This document shows positions 6,337 to 12,618 of a DNA stretch of 21,693 nucleotides, one piece after another. Position numbers and translations under genes: made by a program. Every line of letters begins with the position of its first letter. The first letter of the stretch is position 1. The notes beneath the pieces are model-generated. The model saw only the letters and a list, made by a program, of their open reading frames with translations, searched no databases and was not told where the DNA came from. Origin of the DNA: a virus; the IMG/VR virus record IMGVR_UViG_3300034374_007114, positions 1 through 21,693 of that record; one strand, given 5' to 3'.

Positions 6337-6536
6337 GTGTTTTCGCGTGCTGCGATGAATCGCTGTTCTATCGTGTATTCCAAACCTGCCGCAGATGCGG
6401 CGAGTTGCTGTGCGGCTGTGTATGCATTAGCCCAATTCCCTTCGGCTACTGCTTGACGCAACCAGCGCATCTGTGCATTTACATCTGCCATTTCTTCGCG
6501 GATTGCTTTCTTGGTGTGTTTCGTTGCCATGTTCAC
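6330..6536 (-). CDS. Small Ala-rich helical protein
   Basis: The 68-residue product is helical and alanine-rich (ANAYTAAQQLAASAAGLEYT), with basic ends. The GTG at 6536 overlaps the preceding stop as GTGA; an ATG six bases later (6530) is an alternative that removes two residues. No family or function is recognised. The stop codon sits inside the repeated leader that serves the next gene. Confidence 0.6.
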   Translation of the reverse strand: MNMATKHTKKAIREEMADVNAQMRWLRQAVAEGNWANAYTAAQQLAASAAGLEYTIEQRFIAARENTK

Positions 6537-7168
6537 GCACCAGCCTTTTCGGTCATGCGTGCCTTGTCTGCAGGACGCACAAGTTCGGTCAGCGTTTCAA
6601 CAAGTTCGGTCAGCGTTTCAATGCTGATTCTGACTTCGCGATTGTATGAACCATAAACAGAACTTACGCTTCGTCGGTCACCAAAGCCAAGTTCGGTAAT
6701 GCGCTCATTCAAATAGTTGATGCGGTTTCCGTGATTGATTGCGGCTTGCTTATCTCGCTCATCGGCTTGCTTTTGACGCTCAGCCGCTAATTTCCGTGCA
6801 ACGATTGCTGCGTTGTAGAAATCCACGAACGATTGTGTCTCATTGACGCATCGCTTAAGACGAGCAAGTGGCACATTCTCTTTGCTGATACCTCCGTAGT
6901 GGTCTATTTGGTCTACGAAATTTGTCACCGCTTTTTCAGAGTATGCGCTTGGCGAAGAAGATTTTTCCCCGTCAGCGTGAATTGCATTGACATACACAAT
7001 GGTGACTGATGGTGCGGTGCGACGATATGAAACTTTGGCTGGCTGATTTTTTTCTTCATCGGTCAGCAGTCGTGCATATCGTTTCCAATTGCTTTGCCCT
7101 CGTGCAACCTCAAAGATTGCGCAAGTGTCATACTTGCTTGTTGCTTTAGTGATATCTACCATTTTCAT
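6533..7168 (-). CDS. Hypothetical protein with coiled-coil and internal duplication
   Basis: The 211-residue protein is not recognised. The N-terminal half looks globular (SYRRTAPSVTIVYVNAIHAD), and residues about 110-165 form a charged helical stretch rich in Lys, Gln and Glu (KLAAERQKQADERDKQAA). Near the C-terminus ETLTELV occurs twice in a row, from a 21-bp tandem duplication. The ATG at 7168 is well served by GGAGG eight bases upstream in the second repeated leader. The stop overlaps the next start as GTGA. Confidence 0.65.
   Translation of the reverse strand: MKMVDITKATSKYDTCAIFEVARGQSNWKRYARLLTDEEKNQPAKVSYRRTAPSVTIVYVNAIHADGEKSSSPSAYSEKAVTNFVDQIDHYGGISKENVPLARLKRCVNETQSFVDFYNAAIVARKLAAERQKQADERDKQAAINHGNRINYLNERITELGFGDRRSVSSVYGSYNREVRISIETLTELVETLTELVRPADKARMTEKAGA
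6580..6621. repeat. 21-bp perfect tandem duplication
   Basis: The unit occupying 6580-6600 is repeated exactly at 6601-6621. It is in frame and doubles the peptide ETLTELV near the end of the 211-residue protein, so it lengthens the protein without breaking it. The perfect match suggests a recent event. Confidence 0.9.
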
Positions 7169-7172
7169 TTGA

Positions 7173-7202
7173 TTTTCCTCCTGTTGTTGTTTATTTTACT
7201 TA
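7173..7202 (-). promoter_or_regulatory. Repeated translation leader, copy 2
   Basis: This copy is identical over 30 bases to 6307-6336. It starts with the TAA stop of the 95-residue gene and ends just before the ATG at 7168, carrying ACAACAACAGGAGG. The identity of non-coding spacer sequence between unrelated genes suggests duplication or selection on the leader itself. Confidence 0.7.
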
Positions 7203-7487
7203 CCATTTGCCGATAGTGATAACGAATGAGTTGTAAGGTTCAATGATGATGTTGTGGCTCAGTTTGTAGTAACGCTTCTGGCTGTGAAGCCAGTCGCAGA
7301 ATCCGAGTGTCCATTCGTATTCTCCAGACTCCCAGATAATCTCTTCTGAATCGGTGCTGCGTCCCCATTTGTATTCGTTGTCGGGGATGAAAGGTGCGTC
7401 GTCTTTGTTGTCAAAGATTTCGCTGCCGTAATAATCATTCATCGCCTTTAGCACTTTTCGTGCTTCGGACTTCGTTACCTTTGCCAT
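7200..7487 (-). CDS. Hypothetical aromatic-rich protein
   Basis: From the ATG at 7487 the protein has 95 residues: MAKVTKSEARKVLKAMNDYY, then an acidic and tryptophan-rich part (EEIIWESGEYEWTLGFCDWL), then a beta-like tail (LSHNIIIEPYNSFVITIGKW). The longer reading from 7586 would overlap the gene before it and lacks a ribosome site, whereas AGGAGG precedes 7487. It is not recognised; the size and acidity fit a host-interacting protein but that is a guess. Confidence 0.65.
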   Translation of the reverse strand: MAKVTKSEARKVLKAMNDYYGSEIFDNKDDAPFIPDNEYKWGRSTDSEEIIWESGEYEWTLGFCDWLHSQKRYYKLSHNIIIEPYNSFVITIGKW

Positions 7488-7489
7488 TG

Positions 7490-7517
7490 TTTTCCTCCTG
7501 TTGTTGTTTATTTTACT
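7490..7517 (-). promoter_or_regulatory. Repeated translation leader, copy 3
   Basis: Twenty-eight bases match copies 1 and 2 exactly; only the upstream edge differs because the preceding gene ends TAG rather than TAA. It carries ACAACAACAGGAGG and serves the ATG at 7487. A shorter relative (AATAAACAGGAGGAAAACA) precedes the 7956 gene. Confidence 0.7.
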
Positions 7518-7518
7518 A

Positions 7519-7956
7519 CTACTTGACGAATACTTCGTTATTTGCAATCTGAAGTAGCGCAAAAACTGTGTCTTGGTCAAGGTCAATCAAGAATGCAACA
7601 TCGTTAATCTTCTCAATAATGTGCTTTTCTTTAGCGATGTATTCATTCACTCGGCTGCCACCCAAGTACGCGCTATAGCCTGCTTTCATGTTTTCCATAT
7701 GAGTAATCAAGCGATTCAAGTCGCTGATTTCTTTCTCTGCTGATTCTTTAATGTCCTGTCGGACCTCTCTAAACTCACGAAGGCTGTGAATCAGAAGATT
7801 AAAAACCCTTTCCTCTGTGCTGTCCAGTTTGGTCTTGCGAACGACCTCCCCAAATTGCCAGATGCCCATGACTTTTCGTGCTTGGTCTGATGCCCAGTCA
7901 TGAAAGTCCGTGTATTCCTTTATTGCTTCTGTGATTGTTTTGTTTAGGTTTGCCAT
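7519..7956 (-). CDS. Hypothetical helical protein
   Basis: The 145-residue protein is predicted almost entirely helical (MANLNKTITEAIKEYTDFHD near the start; REVRQDIKESAEKEISDLNR in the middle; DVAFLIDLDQDTVFALLQIA near the end). No motif or family is recognised. It is the first gene after the hairpin-rich gap at 7957-8220 and has an AGGAGG site, so it probably heads the run of small genes. It is a candidate early or host-interaction protein by position only. Confidence 0.65.
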   Translation of the reverse strand: MANLNKTITEAIKEYTDFHDWASDQARKVMGIWQFGEVVRKTKLDSTEERVFNLLIHSLREFREVRQDIKESAEKEISDLNRLITHMENMKAGYSAYLGGSRVNEYIAKEKHIIEKINDVAFLIDLDQDTVFALLQIANNEVFVK

Positions 7957-8220
7957 TGTTTTCCTCCTGTTTATTGGTTGGGGTGGTTCCCCGACCTGTT
8001 AAAAACCACCTTACAACCTATATCCGAAAAATCCCAATAGTGCTTGGTGGTTTTTGCCCCTAGAACGACCTATCTATGCGGTTCTAGGGCTTTCTCAAAA
8101 ATATTTTGGAAAAACCCTTCCTAGCAGGCGTTCCTTTGCGAAAAAACAGGTAGCCGCATCAACCCACCACGAATCGCAGTTGCACGCAACACGCAGCAAC
8201 ACAACGCGACTCACGAGAAC
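7957..8220 (-). promoter_or_regulatory. Non-coding region with three inverted repeats
   Basis: This 264-base gap holds no credible gene. It contains inverted repeats CCCTAGAAC/GTTCTAGGG (8058-8066 and 8081-8089), AAAAACCACC/GGTGGTTTTT (8001-8010 and 8046-8055), and a GGGG/CCCC hairpin with flanking pairs (7976-7996) just before the ribosome site of the 7956 gene. The GGTGGTT core is shared by the last two, so alternative pairings are possible. It probably separates two transcription units; no clear -35/-10 pair was found and none of the hairpins has a following U run on the transcribed strand. Confidence 0.55.
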
Positions 8221-8679
8221 CTATTGCAAACTCCAAGGTCTCCAACTGTTGCCGTAACGATAAATCAACAACGCAGCATAAAGATTTACTTTAGGTTTGT
8301 ACAAATCTTTGCACGAACGCAACACACCGAAATGTTGCAGATATCCATTCGGATAATAACGAGAACCGCGACACCAAAAACCATTGATTTGAGTCAAACC
8401 ATGTGAACCACCGTTCGGGTCACCCTTGAAATATGCATTAGCGAGACAACGCGACTCGCGCCATATCACATAGTCAAGTTTAGGCAACAAGTCTGATGAC
8501 CAACCAACAAACTTTGCCAACGCCCACCATTCAGGACAACGCGCCGATGCTGGCACAACCAAATCAACAACCGCCGAAACGCTATCCGTGCGTGGCGGCG
8601 GCGGCGGCAACGCAGACCCAGAAACAGGAACACACCAAATACAAACTGTGGCTATGAAAAGACGAATGAAGCGAGTCAT
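8221..8679 (-). CDS. Secreted lytic-transglycosylase-like (SLT) protein
   Basis: The 152-residue protein starts with a Sec-type signal: basic MTRFIR, a hydrophobic core FIATVCIWCVPV, and SGSA before a Pro-rich linker (likely cut near residue 23). The mature part resembles an SLT/lysozyme-like domain: VIWRESRC with the probable catalytic E75, then GGSHGLTQIN (90-99) and a C-terminal LLIYRYGNSWRPW. Such enzymes cleave the MurNAc-GlcNAc bond of peptidoglycan. The phage also has an unrelated M15 endolysin, so this exported enzyme may help release, alter the wall late in infection, or limit superinfection. Its ATG overlaps the stop of a possible 16-residue leader ORF. Confidence 0.78.
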   Translation of the reverse strand: MTRFIRLFIATVCIWCVPVSGSALPPPPPRTDSVSAVVDLVVPASARCPEWWALAKFVGWSSDLLPKLDYVIWRESRCLANAYFKGDPNGGSHGLTQINGFWCRGSRYYPNGYLQHFGVLRSCKDLYKPKVNLYAALLIYRYGNSWRPWSLQ

Positions 8680-8726
8680 GCGAAGAAACCTTGTCGCGTC
8701 ACGAGCAACAAATAAGGTGCTCTCAT
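8676..8726 (-). CDS. Possible 16-residue leader ORF
   Basis: Directly after the preceding gene a strong AAGGAGGG is followed by an ATG opening MRAPYLLLVTRQGFFA, which ends in a TGA sharing four bases (ATGA) with the start of the secreted SLT protein. The SLT start itself has only a weak AAGG about ten bases upstream. The layout fits translational coupling, in which ribosomes finishing the leader re-initiate on the wall enzyme. No homology can be judged at this length. Confidence 0.4.
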   Translation of the reverse strand: MRAPYLLLVTRQGFFA

Positions 8727-8738
8727 CTTAGCCCTCCT

Positions 8739-9191
8739 TTATGTTTCAGTAATCAATGCCACCAGTTCGCTGAACTCATCTAAATCTACTAACACAATTC
8801 CGCGACTCGTACCGTCTGCCATCGCAACCATCAAAAAAGGTCTGATATCGCCAATTGCTTTAGCAGCATCAGATTGTGCTTTCGCATCACGAAATCGTGT
8901 AGCAATCGGACCAACTTGTGCACCTGCTTTTATTTCTACTCGGAACGCGCCACCCCAATTCTCTTCATGCCTTGTTAGATGTCCTGTTAAACCAAGTTTT
9001 CGTCTAGCACGACGCGCTTTGCTATCGCCCTTTGCACGATTTCGTTTACCGCGGGCCCTAGGGTCTCCGCATCCACGCACACGACGCTTACCATCACGCC
9101 CCTCACGCCCAAGTAATCCATACAACGGACACTTATCCTTCACAGAACATTTATCTTTATCGCCTTGACATTCACCTTTACGCTCATCCAT
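8739..9191 (-). CDS. PD-(D/E)XK-like protein, possible resolvase
   Basis: From the ATG at 9191 (AAAGGAAAAG site) the product has 150 residues. C8, C15 and C21 precede a long basic stretch (RARGKRNRAKGDSKARRARR), then FRVEIKAGAQVGPIATRF, where E85-I-K87 looks like the E-x-K of the PD-(D/E)XK nuclease fold, as in archaeal-type Holliday junction resolvases. The basic stretch would suit DNA binding. Proteins of this look are common in actinobacteriophages and usually unnamed. A longer open frame reaches 9344 but has no ribosome site. The fold is inferred from one motif. Confidence 0.6.
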   Translation of the reverse strand: MDERKGECQGDKDKCSVKDKCPLYGLLGREGRDGKRRVRGCGDPRARGKRNRAKGDSKARRARRKLGLTGHLTRHEENWGGAFRVEIKAGAQVGPIATRFRDAKAQSDAAKAIGDIRPFLMVAMADGTSRGIVLVDLDEFSELVALITET

Positions 9192-9451
9192 AACTTTTCC
9201 TTTCGTTATCTTCGTCGCGCGCGCGCCAACGAAATATCCAACAACAACATTTAGTCTTTCACAAACAGCGACACCACCCCCAGGGCATCCACCCGTCCGA
9301 TTCTCGCTCGGTTCACACCAGCCTGCACCCATTGATTTGTGCACAGGGCTTTCCCTGCCTTTCTAACGGGCGAACTAATGACTGTTAATCACCGAGGATT
9401 TTCACCTGCATCCGTTCTTACGCGACGGACGACGACACCTTGCGGCGTGTT
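9192..9451 (-). other. Gene gap without recognised content
   Basis: This 260-base interval lies between the helicase-loader-like gene and the E-x-K protein. An open frame from the latter extends into it (to 9344), but its candidate starts lack ribosome sites and its composition (Gly, Cys and Pro rich) is unlike the rest of the protein. No convincing promoter pair, hairpin or RNA gene was found. Confidence 0.5.
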
Positions 9452-9850
9452 CTATTCAGTTGTTATCGGGGAACAAATACAGCGCACTACATAGTGGTAG
9501 TCCTGCGTTAATTCCGTACCATCATCTAGTTTTTTTACAACTATTTTTCGGCGTACACGCTGACCATTTTCGTCGGTCGGTATTATCCATAGAACGCCAT
9601 TACAAATTTCGCACTTTCTATCCGAACGCACAAACAATCGGTAATAAAAATTGTGCACTTCCTTCAGTTTCGGAAAGAAATTACATTCGGCAACAATCTT
9701 TTTCGTTAGTGCGCGACCCTGTTCTACGCTCATCGCAACGATTACATCGTCATGCGACCACGCATCAACAACATTCTCGCGGTAGACATCATTCGTCGGG
9801 AACGCACCAGCGATACGATTCACCATCGCCCTCACATTTTCAGGTGTCAT
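9452..9850 (-). CDS. Zinc-binding protein, possible helicase loader
   Basis: The 132-residue protein has a helical N-terminal half (MTPENVRAMVNRIAGAFP, WSHDDVIVAMSVEQGRAL, FPKLKEVHNFYY) whose spacing of Trp, acidic turn and Pro-Lys resembles the N-terminal domain of phage replisome organisers/helicase loaders of the G40P/gp59 type. The C-terminal half has CEIC at 80-83 and CIC near 124-126, a probable zinc ribbon. Its place among recombination and replication genes fits such a role, but the likeness is weak and a DNA-binding protein of another kind is possible. The start overlaps the preceding stop by four bases. Confidence 0.5.
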   Translation of the reverse strand: MTPENVRAMVNRIAGAFPTNDVYRENVVDAWSHDDVIVAMSVEQGRALTKKIVAECNFFPKLKEVHNFYYRLFVRSDRKCEICNGVLWIIPTDENGQRVRRKIVVKKLDDGTELTQDYHYVVRCICSPITTE

Positions 9851-10323
9851 CGGGCTTTAATCCAATCCACCAACTCAACAAACGCACGTAACACACGCTT
9901 CGGTGCCATAAGAAACACATCCTCCATCTGTCTCTGTTTGTCGTACTTTACATCCTGCCACCACAAAGCCACAGACGACACAGGAACGACGACAATCGCA
10001 CCCGTGCGTTGTGACACCATGCAATATGCCACAGGTTTCCTAACCTTGTTAGCGAAACCATGCGCCGTATCTACAATCAAATTATCTGCAGGATAATCCC
10101 TTGGATTATTACCGAACACACGCGATGACGATTTAACTTCCAACACCCCTGCAGTCGTAATCACATCCTTTTCGTACAGCGTGAACCTGTGCCTATCGGC
10201 TACAGATTTAGCGAATTCCAATGGTTGTAATTCTGCTATCACATCATATTTAGCCAATTCGTCTACTACATAACCTGCATATTGGTGACCTAAACGAAAC
10301 GACGCTTCATAATCAAAACTCAT
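9847..10323 (-). CDS. PD-(D/E)XK nuclease-like protein
   Basis: The 158-residue protein (from MSFDYEASFRLGHQYAGYVV) carries YEKDVITTAGVLEVKSSSR, in which D53 and E62-V-K64 match the core of restriction-endonuclease-like folds, with E22 as a possible first acidic residue. It may act as a nuclease in phage recombination or host DNA breakdown. The start at 10323 gives an 11-base overlap with the WhiB gene; an ATG at 10353 would overlap by 41 and has no ribosome site. The fold call depends on these few residues. Confidence 0.6.
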   Translation of the reverse strand: MSFDYEASFRLGHQYAGYVVDELAKYDVIAELQPLEFAKSVADRHRFTLYEKDVITTAGVLEVKSSSRVFGNNPRDYPADNLIVDTAHGFANKVRKPVAYCMVSQRTGAIVVVPVSSVALWWQDVKYDKQRQMEDVFLMAPKRVLRAFVELVDWIKAR

Positions 10324-10597
10324 CCCACGAGTCGCTTTCCCATAATGCTGCATTCAAATGAACACGCCGTTTTGAACGACGCTCGTTTGGTGTTAAGCCA
10401 CCGAATAAGCCGTATCGGTCTCCAGTCGGAATATTTAACTCCGACAACTTTAAGCATTCAGCCGTTACTGGACACACTTCACAAAACTGTTTGCCTTCCT
10501 TGTATGGCGAACCTGTTTGGAAACGCGAAGGAAAGAATAAGTCAATTGGTGCACCCAAACATGCTGCTCGTTTACGCCACGATTCGTTGCCAGTCAT
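10313..10597 (-). CDS. WhiB-family transcription regulator
   Basis: The 94-residue product has the full WhiB layout: W7-x-x-R-A-A-C13, then a 4-Cys iron-sulfur site with C39-x2-C42-x5-C48 in FCEVCPVTAEC, then a glycine turn GLFGGLT (63-69; usually G[VI]WGG), and a basic tail ERRSKRR for DNA contact. WhiB proteins bind a [4Fe-4S] cluster and the primary sigma factor in Actinobacteria. A phage WhiB, as in mycobacteriophage TM4, can interfere with host WhiB2 and cell division. It follows the ERF-like gene with no ribosome site of its own, so coupled translation is likely. This is the best marker of an actinobacterial host. Confidence 0.93.
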   Translation of the reverse strand: MTGNESWRKRAACLGAPIDLFFPSRFQTGSPYKEGKQFCEVCPVTAECLKLSELNIPTGDRYGLFGGLTPNERRSKRRVHLNAALWESDSWDEF

Positions 10598-10600
10598 TTA

Positions 10601-11224
10601 TTATTGCGCTTTCATTAGTGCGTTTATGACTGTGCTCGCATCTCGTTTGGTTAGCGTTGCGATATCTTCCACAGTTTTATTTAGCACCTCCGATGAAAAC
10701 GCCACTACATCTTGCGACTTTTCCGATGCCAATTTATTCAACAGTTTTAATTGTGCTTCGGTCACCGTGATACTGGTTACCGATACGCGCTCTTTTATCT
10801 GTTGCGCCTTATTATTTGCATCGTTAATCATCTGTTCGCGTGTTCGTTGCGTTGGGTGATTAATTGCATTTGGCTGTGGCTCGCCTTGTTGACGTACAAC
10901 TTTTTGCATTTCTTCACGCGACGGACGAGGCGCAGACTTGCTTTGGAACTTAAAATTAGCAAGTGCCCTTCCGATTGCCGAAGTTTCTGCATTTTCTACA
11001 TGACTTGTCCTGTTGACTGGGCTGGCATCACGCAGTTCTTCCGCGTAACCAGTTGACACAGGTTTTTCGTCGGCAGCATCCTTGTAAATCTCAGCAGCGA
11101 AAAGAATCTTGTTCTCGTCGTAGTGATAAATATTTGTGTGAATGCGACCGTTTGGGTATTCTTCCCAGAACTTAGCCAATCGTGTTTCTACTGTTTCGTA
11201 ATTTGATAAATCAAACCTAGACAT
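10601..11224 (-). CDS. ERF-like single-strand annealing protein
   Basis: The 207-residue protein has FWEEYPNGRIHTNIYHYDEN (19-38) and the motif HVENAETSAIGRALANF (75-91), a signature of ERF-type recombinases, which anneal complementary single strands. The C-terminal part, after a Gln/Pro-rich linker (120-130), has a separate helical segment (NKTVEDIATLTKRDASTVIN). The upstream neighbour is a YqaJ-type exonuclease, the usual partner that makes the single strands. The ATG follows an AGGAGG site and a 54-base gap. It is shorter and more diverged than model ERF, so the family call is likely, not certain. Confidence 0.65.
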   Translation of the reverse strand: MSRFDLSNYETVETRLAKFWEEYPNGRIHTNIYHYDENKILFAAEIYKDAADEKPVSTGYAEELRDASPVNRTSHVENAETSAIGRALANFKFQSKSAPRPSREEMQKVVRQQGEPQPNAINHPTQRTREQMINDANNKAQQIKERVSVTSITVTEAQLKLLNKLASEKSQDVVAFSSEVLNKTVEDIATLTKRDASTVINALMKAQ

Positions 11225-11278
11225 AATTCCTCCTAGTAATAGTTAATGAATAAAAACTTCGTATTACTGATGTTTGTG

Positions 11279-12226
11279 TTACAACCTCCCTTTAATGTTT
11301 TTTGTTCTCATCACGCGAAACGGTGCGCCTTCCTTTTCGTATTCCAAAACCAGTTCTGGATGGTCGCGCTTTAATCCAGCAATATCAAGTTTCTTTCGTC
11401 CTGACTGCTGTTTCCATGTCACAACTGGCTGCTCTTCATAAATGCCTATGGTTGCATTACGCAGCAAATCGGCAATACGGTCCTCGGCTTGCGACTTCAA
11501 CAATTCACCTTCTGCAATAAGTTCTTTTGCTTCTACTAATTGCTGTAGCCAATGCATATCGCTGGTCTGCAATTCCACAATTTCTTCTGTTGGTTGGAAC
11601 AACTTGCTAATTGTAGAAGCGGTCATCATTCCATCATCAACTTCCGAAGGGTCGTGATTGTCAATCGCTTTACCAAGTCGTTCAGCCGACTCAACCAGCA
11701 TGTTCACCCACTCATTATTGTCGGGCAGTTTATGGATGCTGATGTTTTGGTCAATATCAAGTACAGAGAAGTACACAACCGCACCAGTTACATACGCTTG
11801 CGCGTATCCTTGCCACAACCATTCACGCGGTAAATCTGATGCATCACGCACACGATAGCGAGCGGTTGTTTTAGCCTCAACAACAATGTTTGGTTGCATC
11901 GGACAATCAACGCCATCCAGCGTTACGGTAAATCTGCCTTTACGATAAACAACATTTGGTGTTTCTATTGGCAGACCCAATGCTAAACCTGCTTCCGAAA
12001 CCAGAATCGGCTCAATTAGATTGCCCTTCCGAAAAGTTGGTGTTTCCACTCCGACCTCTGGTGTGCCGAGTTTTTTTGCCATTAATTCTGAACGAGATGT
12101 GTATGGCGAGTCACCCATAATGCTTGCTGCTTCGGATGCACCAAAAGTAACTTTTTCTTCTTCGTCACGGTGACGGTCCATTAACCAACCGAGTGTTCCG
12201 TGCGGTTTCTTCGGTAATACTTTCAT
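11279..12226 (-). CDS. YqaJ-like viral recombinase (exonuclease)
   Basis: The 315-residue protein shows the lambda-exonuclease/YqaJ fold: FGASEAASIMGDSPY (28-42), RKGNLIEP with E72, TLDGVD with D104, then E117-A-K119 in VVEAKTT, and REWLWQGYAQAYVTG. These supply the acidic and Lys residues of the metal site of a 5'-3' exonuclease that acts before single-strand annealing. The C-terminal part (from about 230) has a helical segment (LVEAKELIAEGELLKSQAED) and a tail. The ATG at 12226 is chosen because AGGAGG is six bases upstream; a longer reading from 12262 has no such site. It pairs with the ERF-like gene downstream. Confidence 0.85.
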   Translation of the reverse strand: MKVLPKKPHGTLGWLMDRHRDEEEKVTFGASEAASIMGDSPYTSRSELMAKKLGTPEVGVETPTFRKGNLIEPILVSEAGLALGLPIETPNVVYRKGRFTVTLDGVDCPMQPNIVVEAKTTARYRVRDASDLPREWLWQGYAQAYVTGAVVYFSVLDIDQNISIHKLPDNNEWVNMLVESAERLGKAIDNHDPSEVDDGMMTASTISKLFQPTEEIVELQTSDMHWLQQLVEAKELIAEGELLKSQAEDRIADLLRNATIGIYEEQPVVTWKQQSGRKKLDIAGLKRDHPELVLEYEKEGAPFRVMRTKNIKGRL

Positions 12227-12366
12227 GTTTCCTCCTGTGTATGTGTTGTGACAACTATACAAAGACCCTGTAACACGGTTGGGTATTTGGTGGGAGTCTC
12301 CCCCGTATCGCAGGAGGTTCGTTACGAGGGAGACTCAACCGACGCAGCGGAGAAGGGGACGCTGCG
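12227..12366 (-). promoter_or_regulatory. Two hairpins and an operator-like palindrome
   Basis: Right after the TAA of the 83-residue gene, ACGCAGCG/CGCTGCGT (12342-12349 and 12360-12367) makes an 8-bp stem with a 10-base loop, followed by GAGTCTCCC/GGGAGACTC (12294-12302 and 12328-12336), a 9-bp stem. Closer to the exonuclease start lies GTTGTGACAAC (12245-12255), a near-perfect palindrome touching TATAGT (12259-12254), a possible -10 box without a visible -35. The gap may end one transcript and start the recombination operon. No U run follows either hairpin. Confidence 0.45.
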
Positions 12367-12618
12367 TTATGAGACTACAATAATCCGCAGTACCATTCCA
12401 ACAGGCACGACAAGTATGCCGTCATAATCTTCTTCGCTATTTTGTGATTGGGCGATAACTACATAGCCTTGTTTTGCTTGTGGAAGTAGCCAACCGACTG
12501 ATTTACAGATAACACCTTCTTCGTTAATCTTTTCGCCGTCCACCCAACTTTGGTCAATGCTGTATGCATCCATCCATTCCACGATTACGGGTGTGATGCT
12601 GTTAGGTAGGTCAAGCAT
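12367..12618 (-). CDS. Hypothetical small beta-rich protein
   Basis: The 83-residue product (MLDLPNSITPVIVEWMDAYS...) ends in a hydrophobic beta-like tail (GILVVPVGMVLRIIVVS) and has GVICKSVGWLLPQAKQGYVV in the middle. It resembles small proteins found beside phage recombination genes but has no known role. The ATG overlaps the preceding TAA (TAATG) and has AAGAAGG upstream; a TTG six bases earlier is less likely. Two hairpins follow the stop. Confidence 0.65.
   Translation of the reverse strand: MLDLPNSITPVIVEWMDAYSIDQSWVDGEKINEEGVICKSVGWLLPQAKQGYVVIAQSQNSEEDYDGILVVPVGMVLRIIVVS

Noticed and set aside
7957-8220. 39-residue GTG frame on the minus strand (about 8214-8095)
   Set aside because: Weak ribosome site, odd composition and overlap with hairpin arms; no sign of coding selection.
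9236-9264. Promoter TTGTGA ... GATATT upstream of 9191
   Set aside because: Careful counting gives a 20-base spacer, outside the usual range, and both boxes are weak.
9192-9344. N-terminal extension of the E-x-K protein to 9344
   Set aside because: Candidate starts lack ribosome sites and the added part differs in composition; the ATG at 9191 has a clear AAAGGAAAAG.
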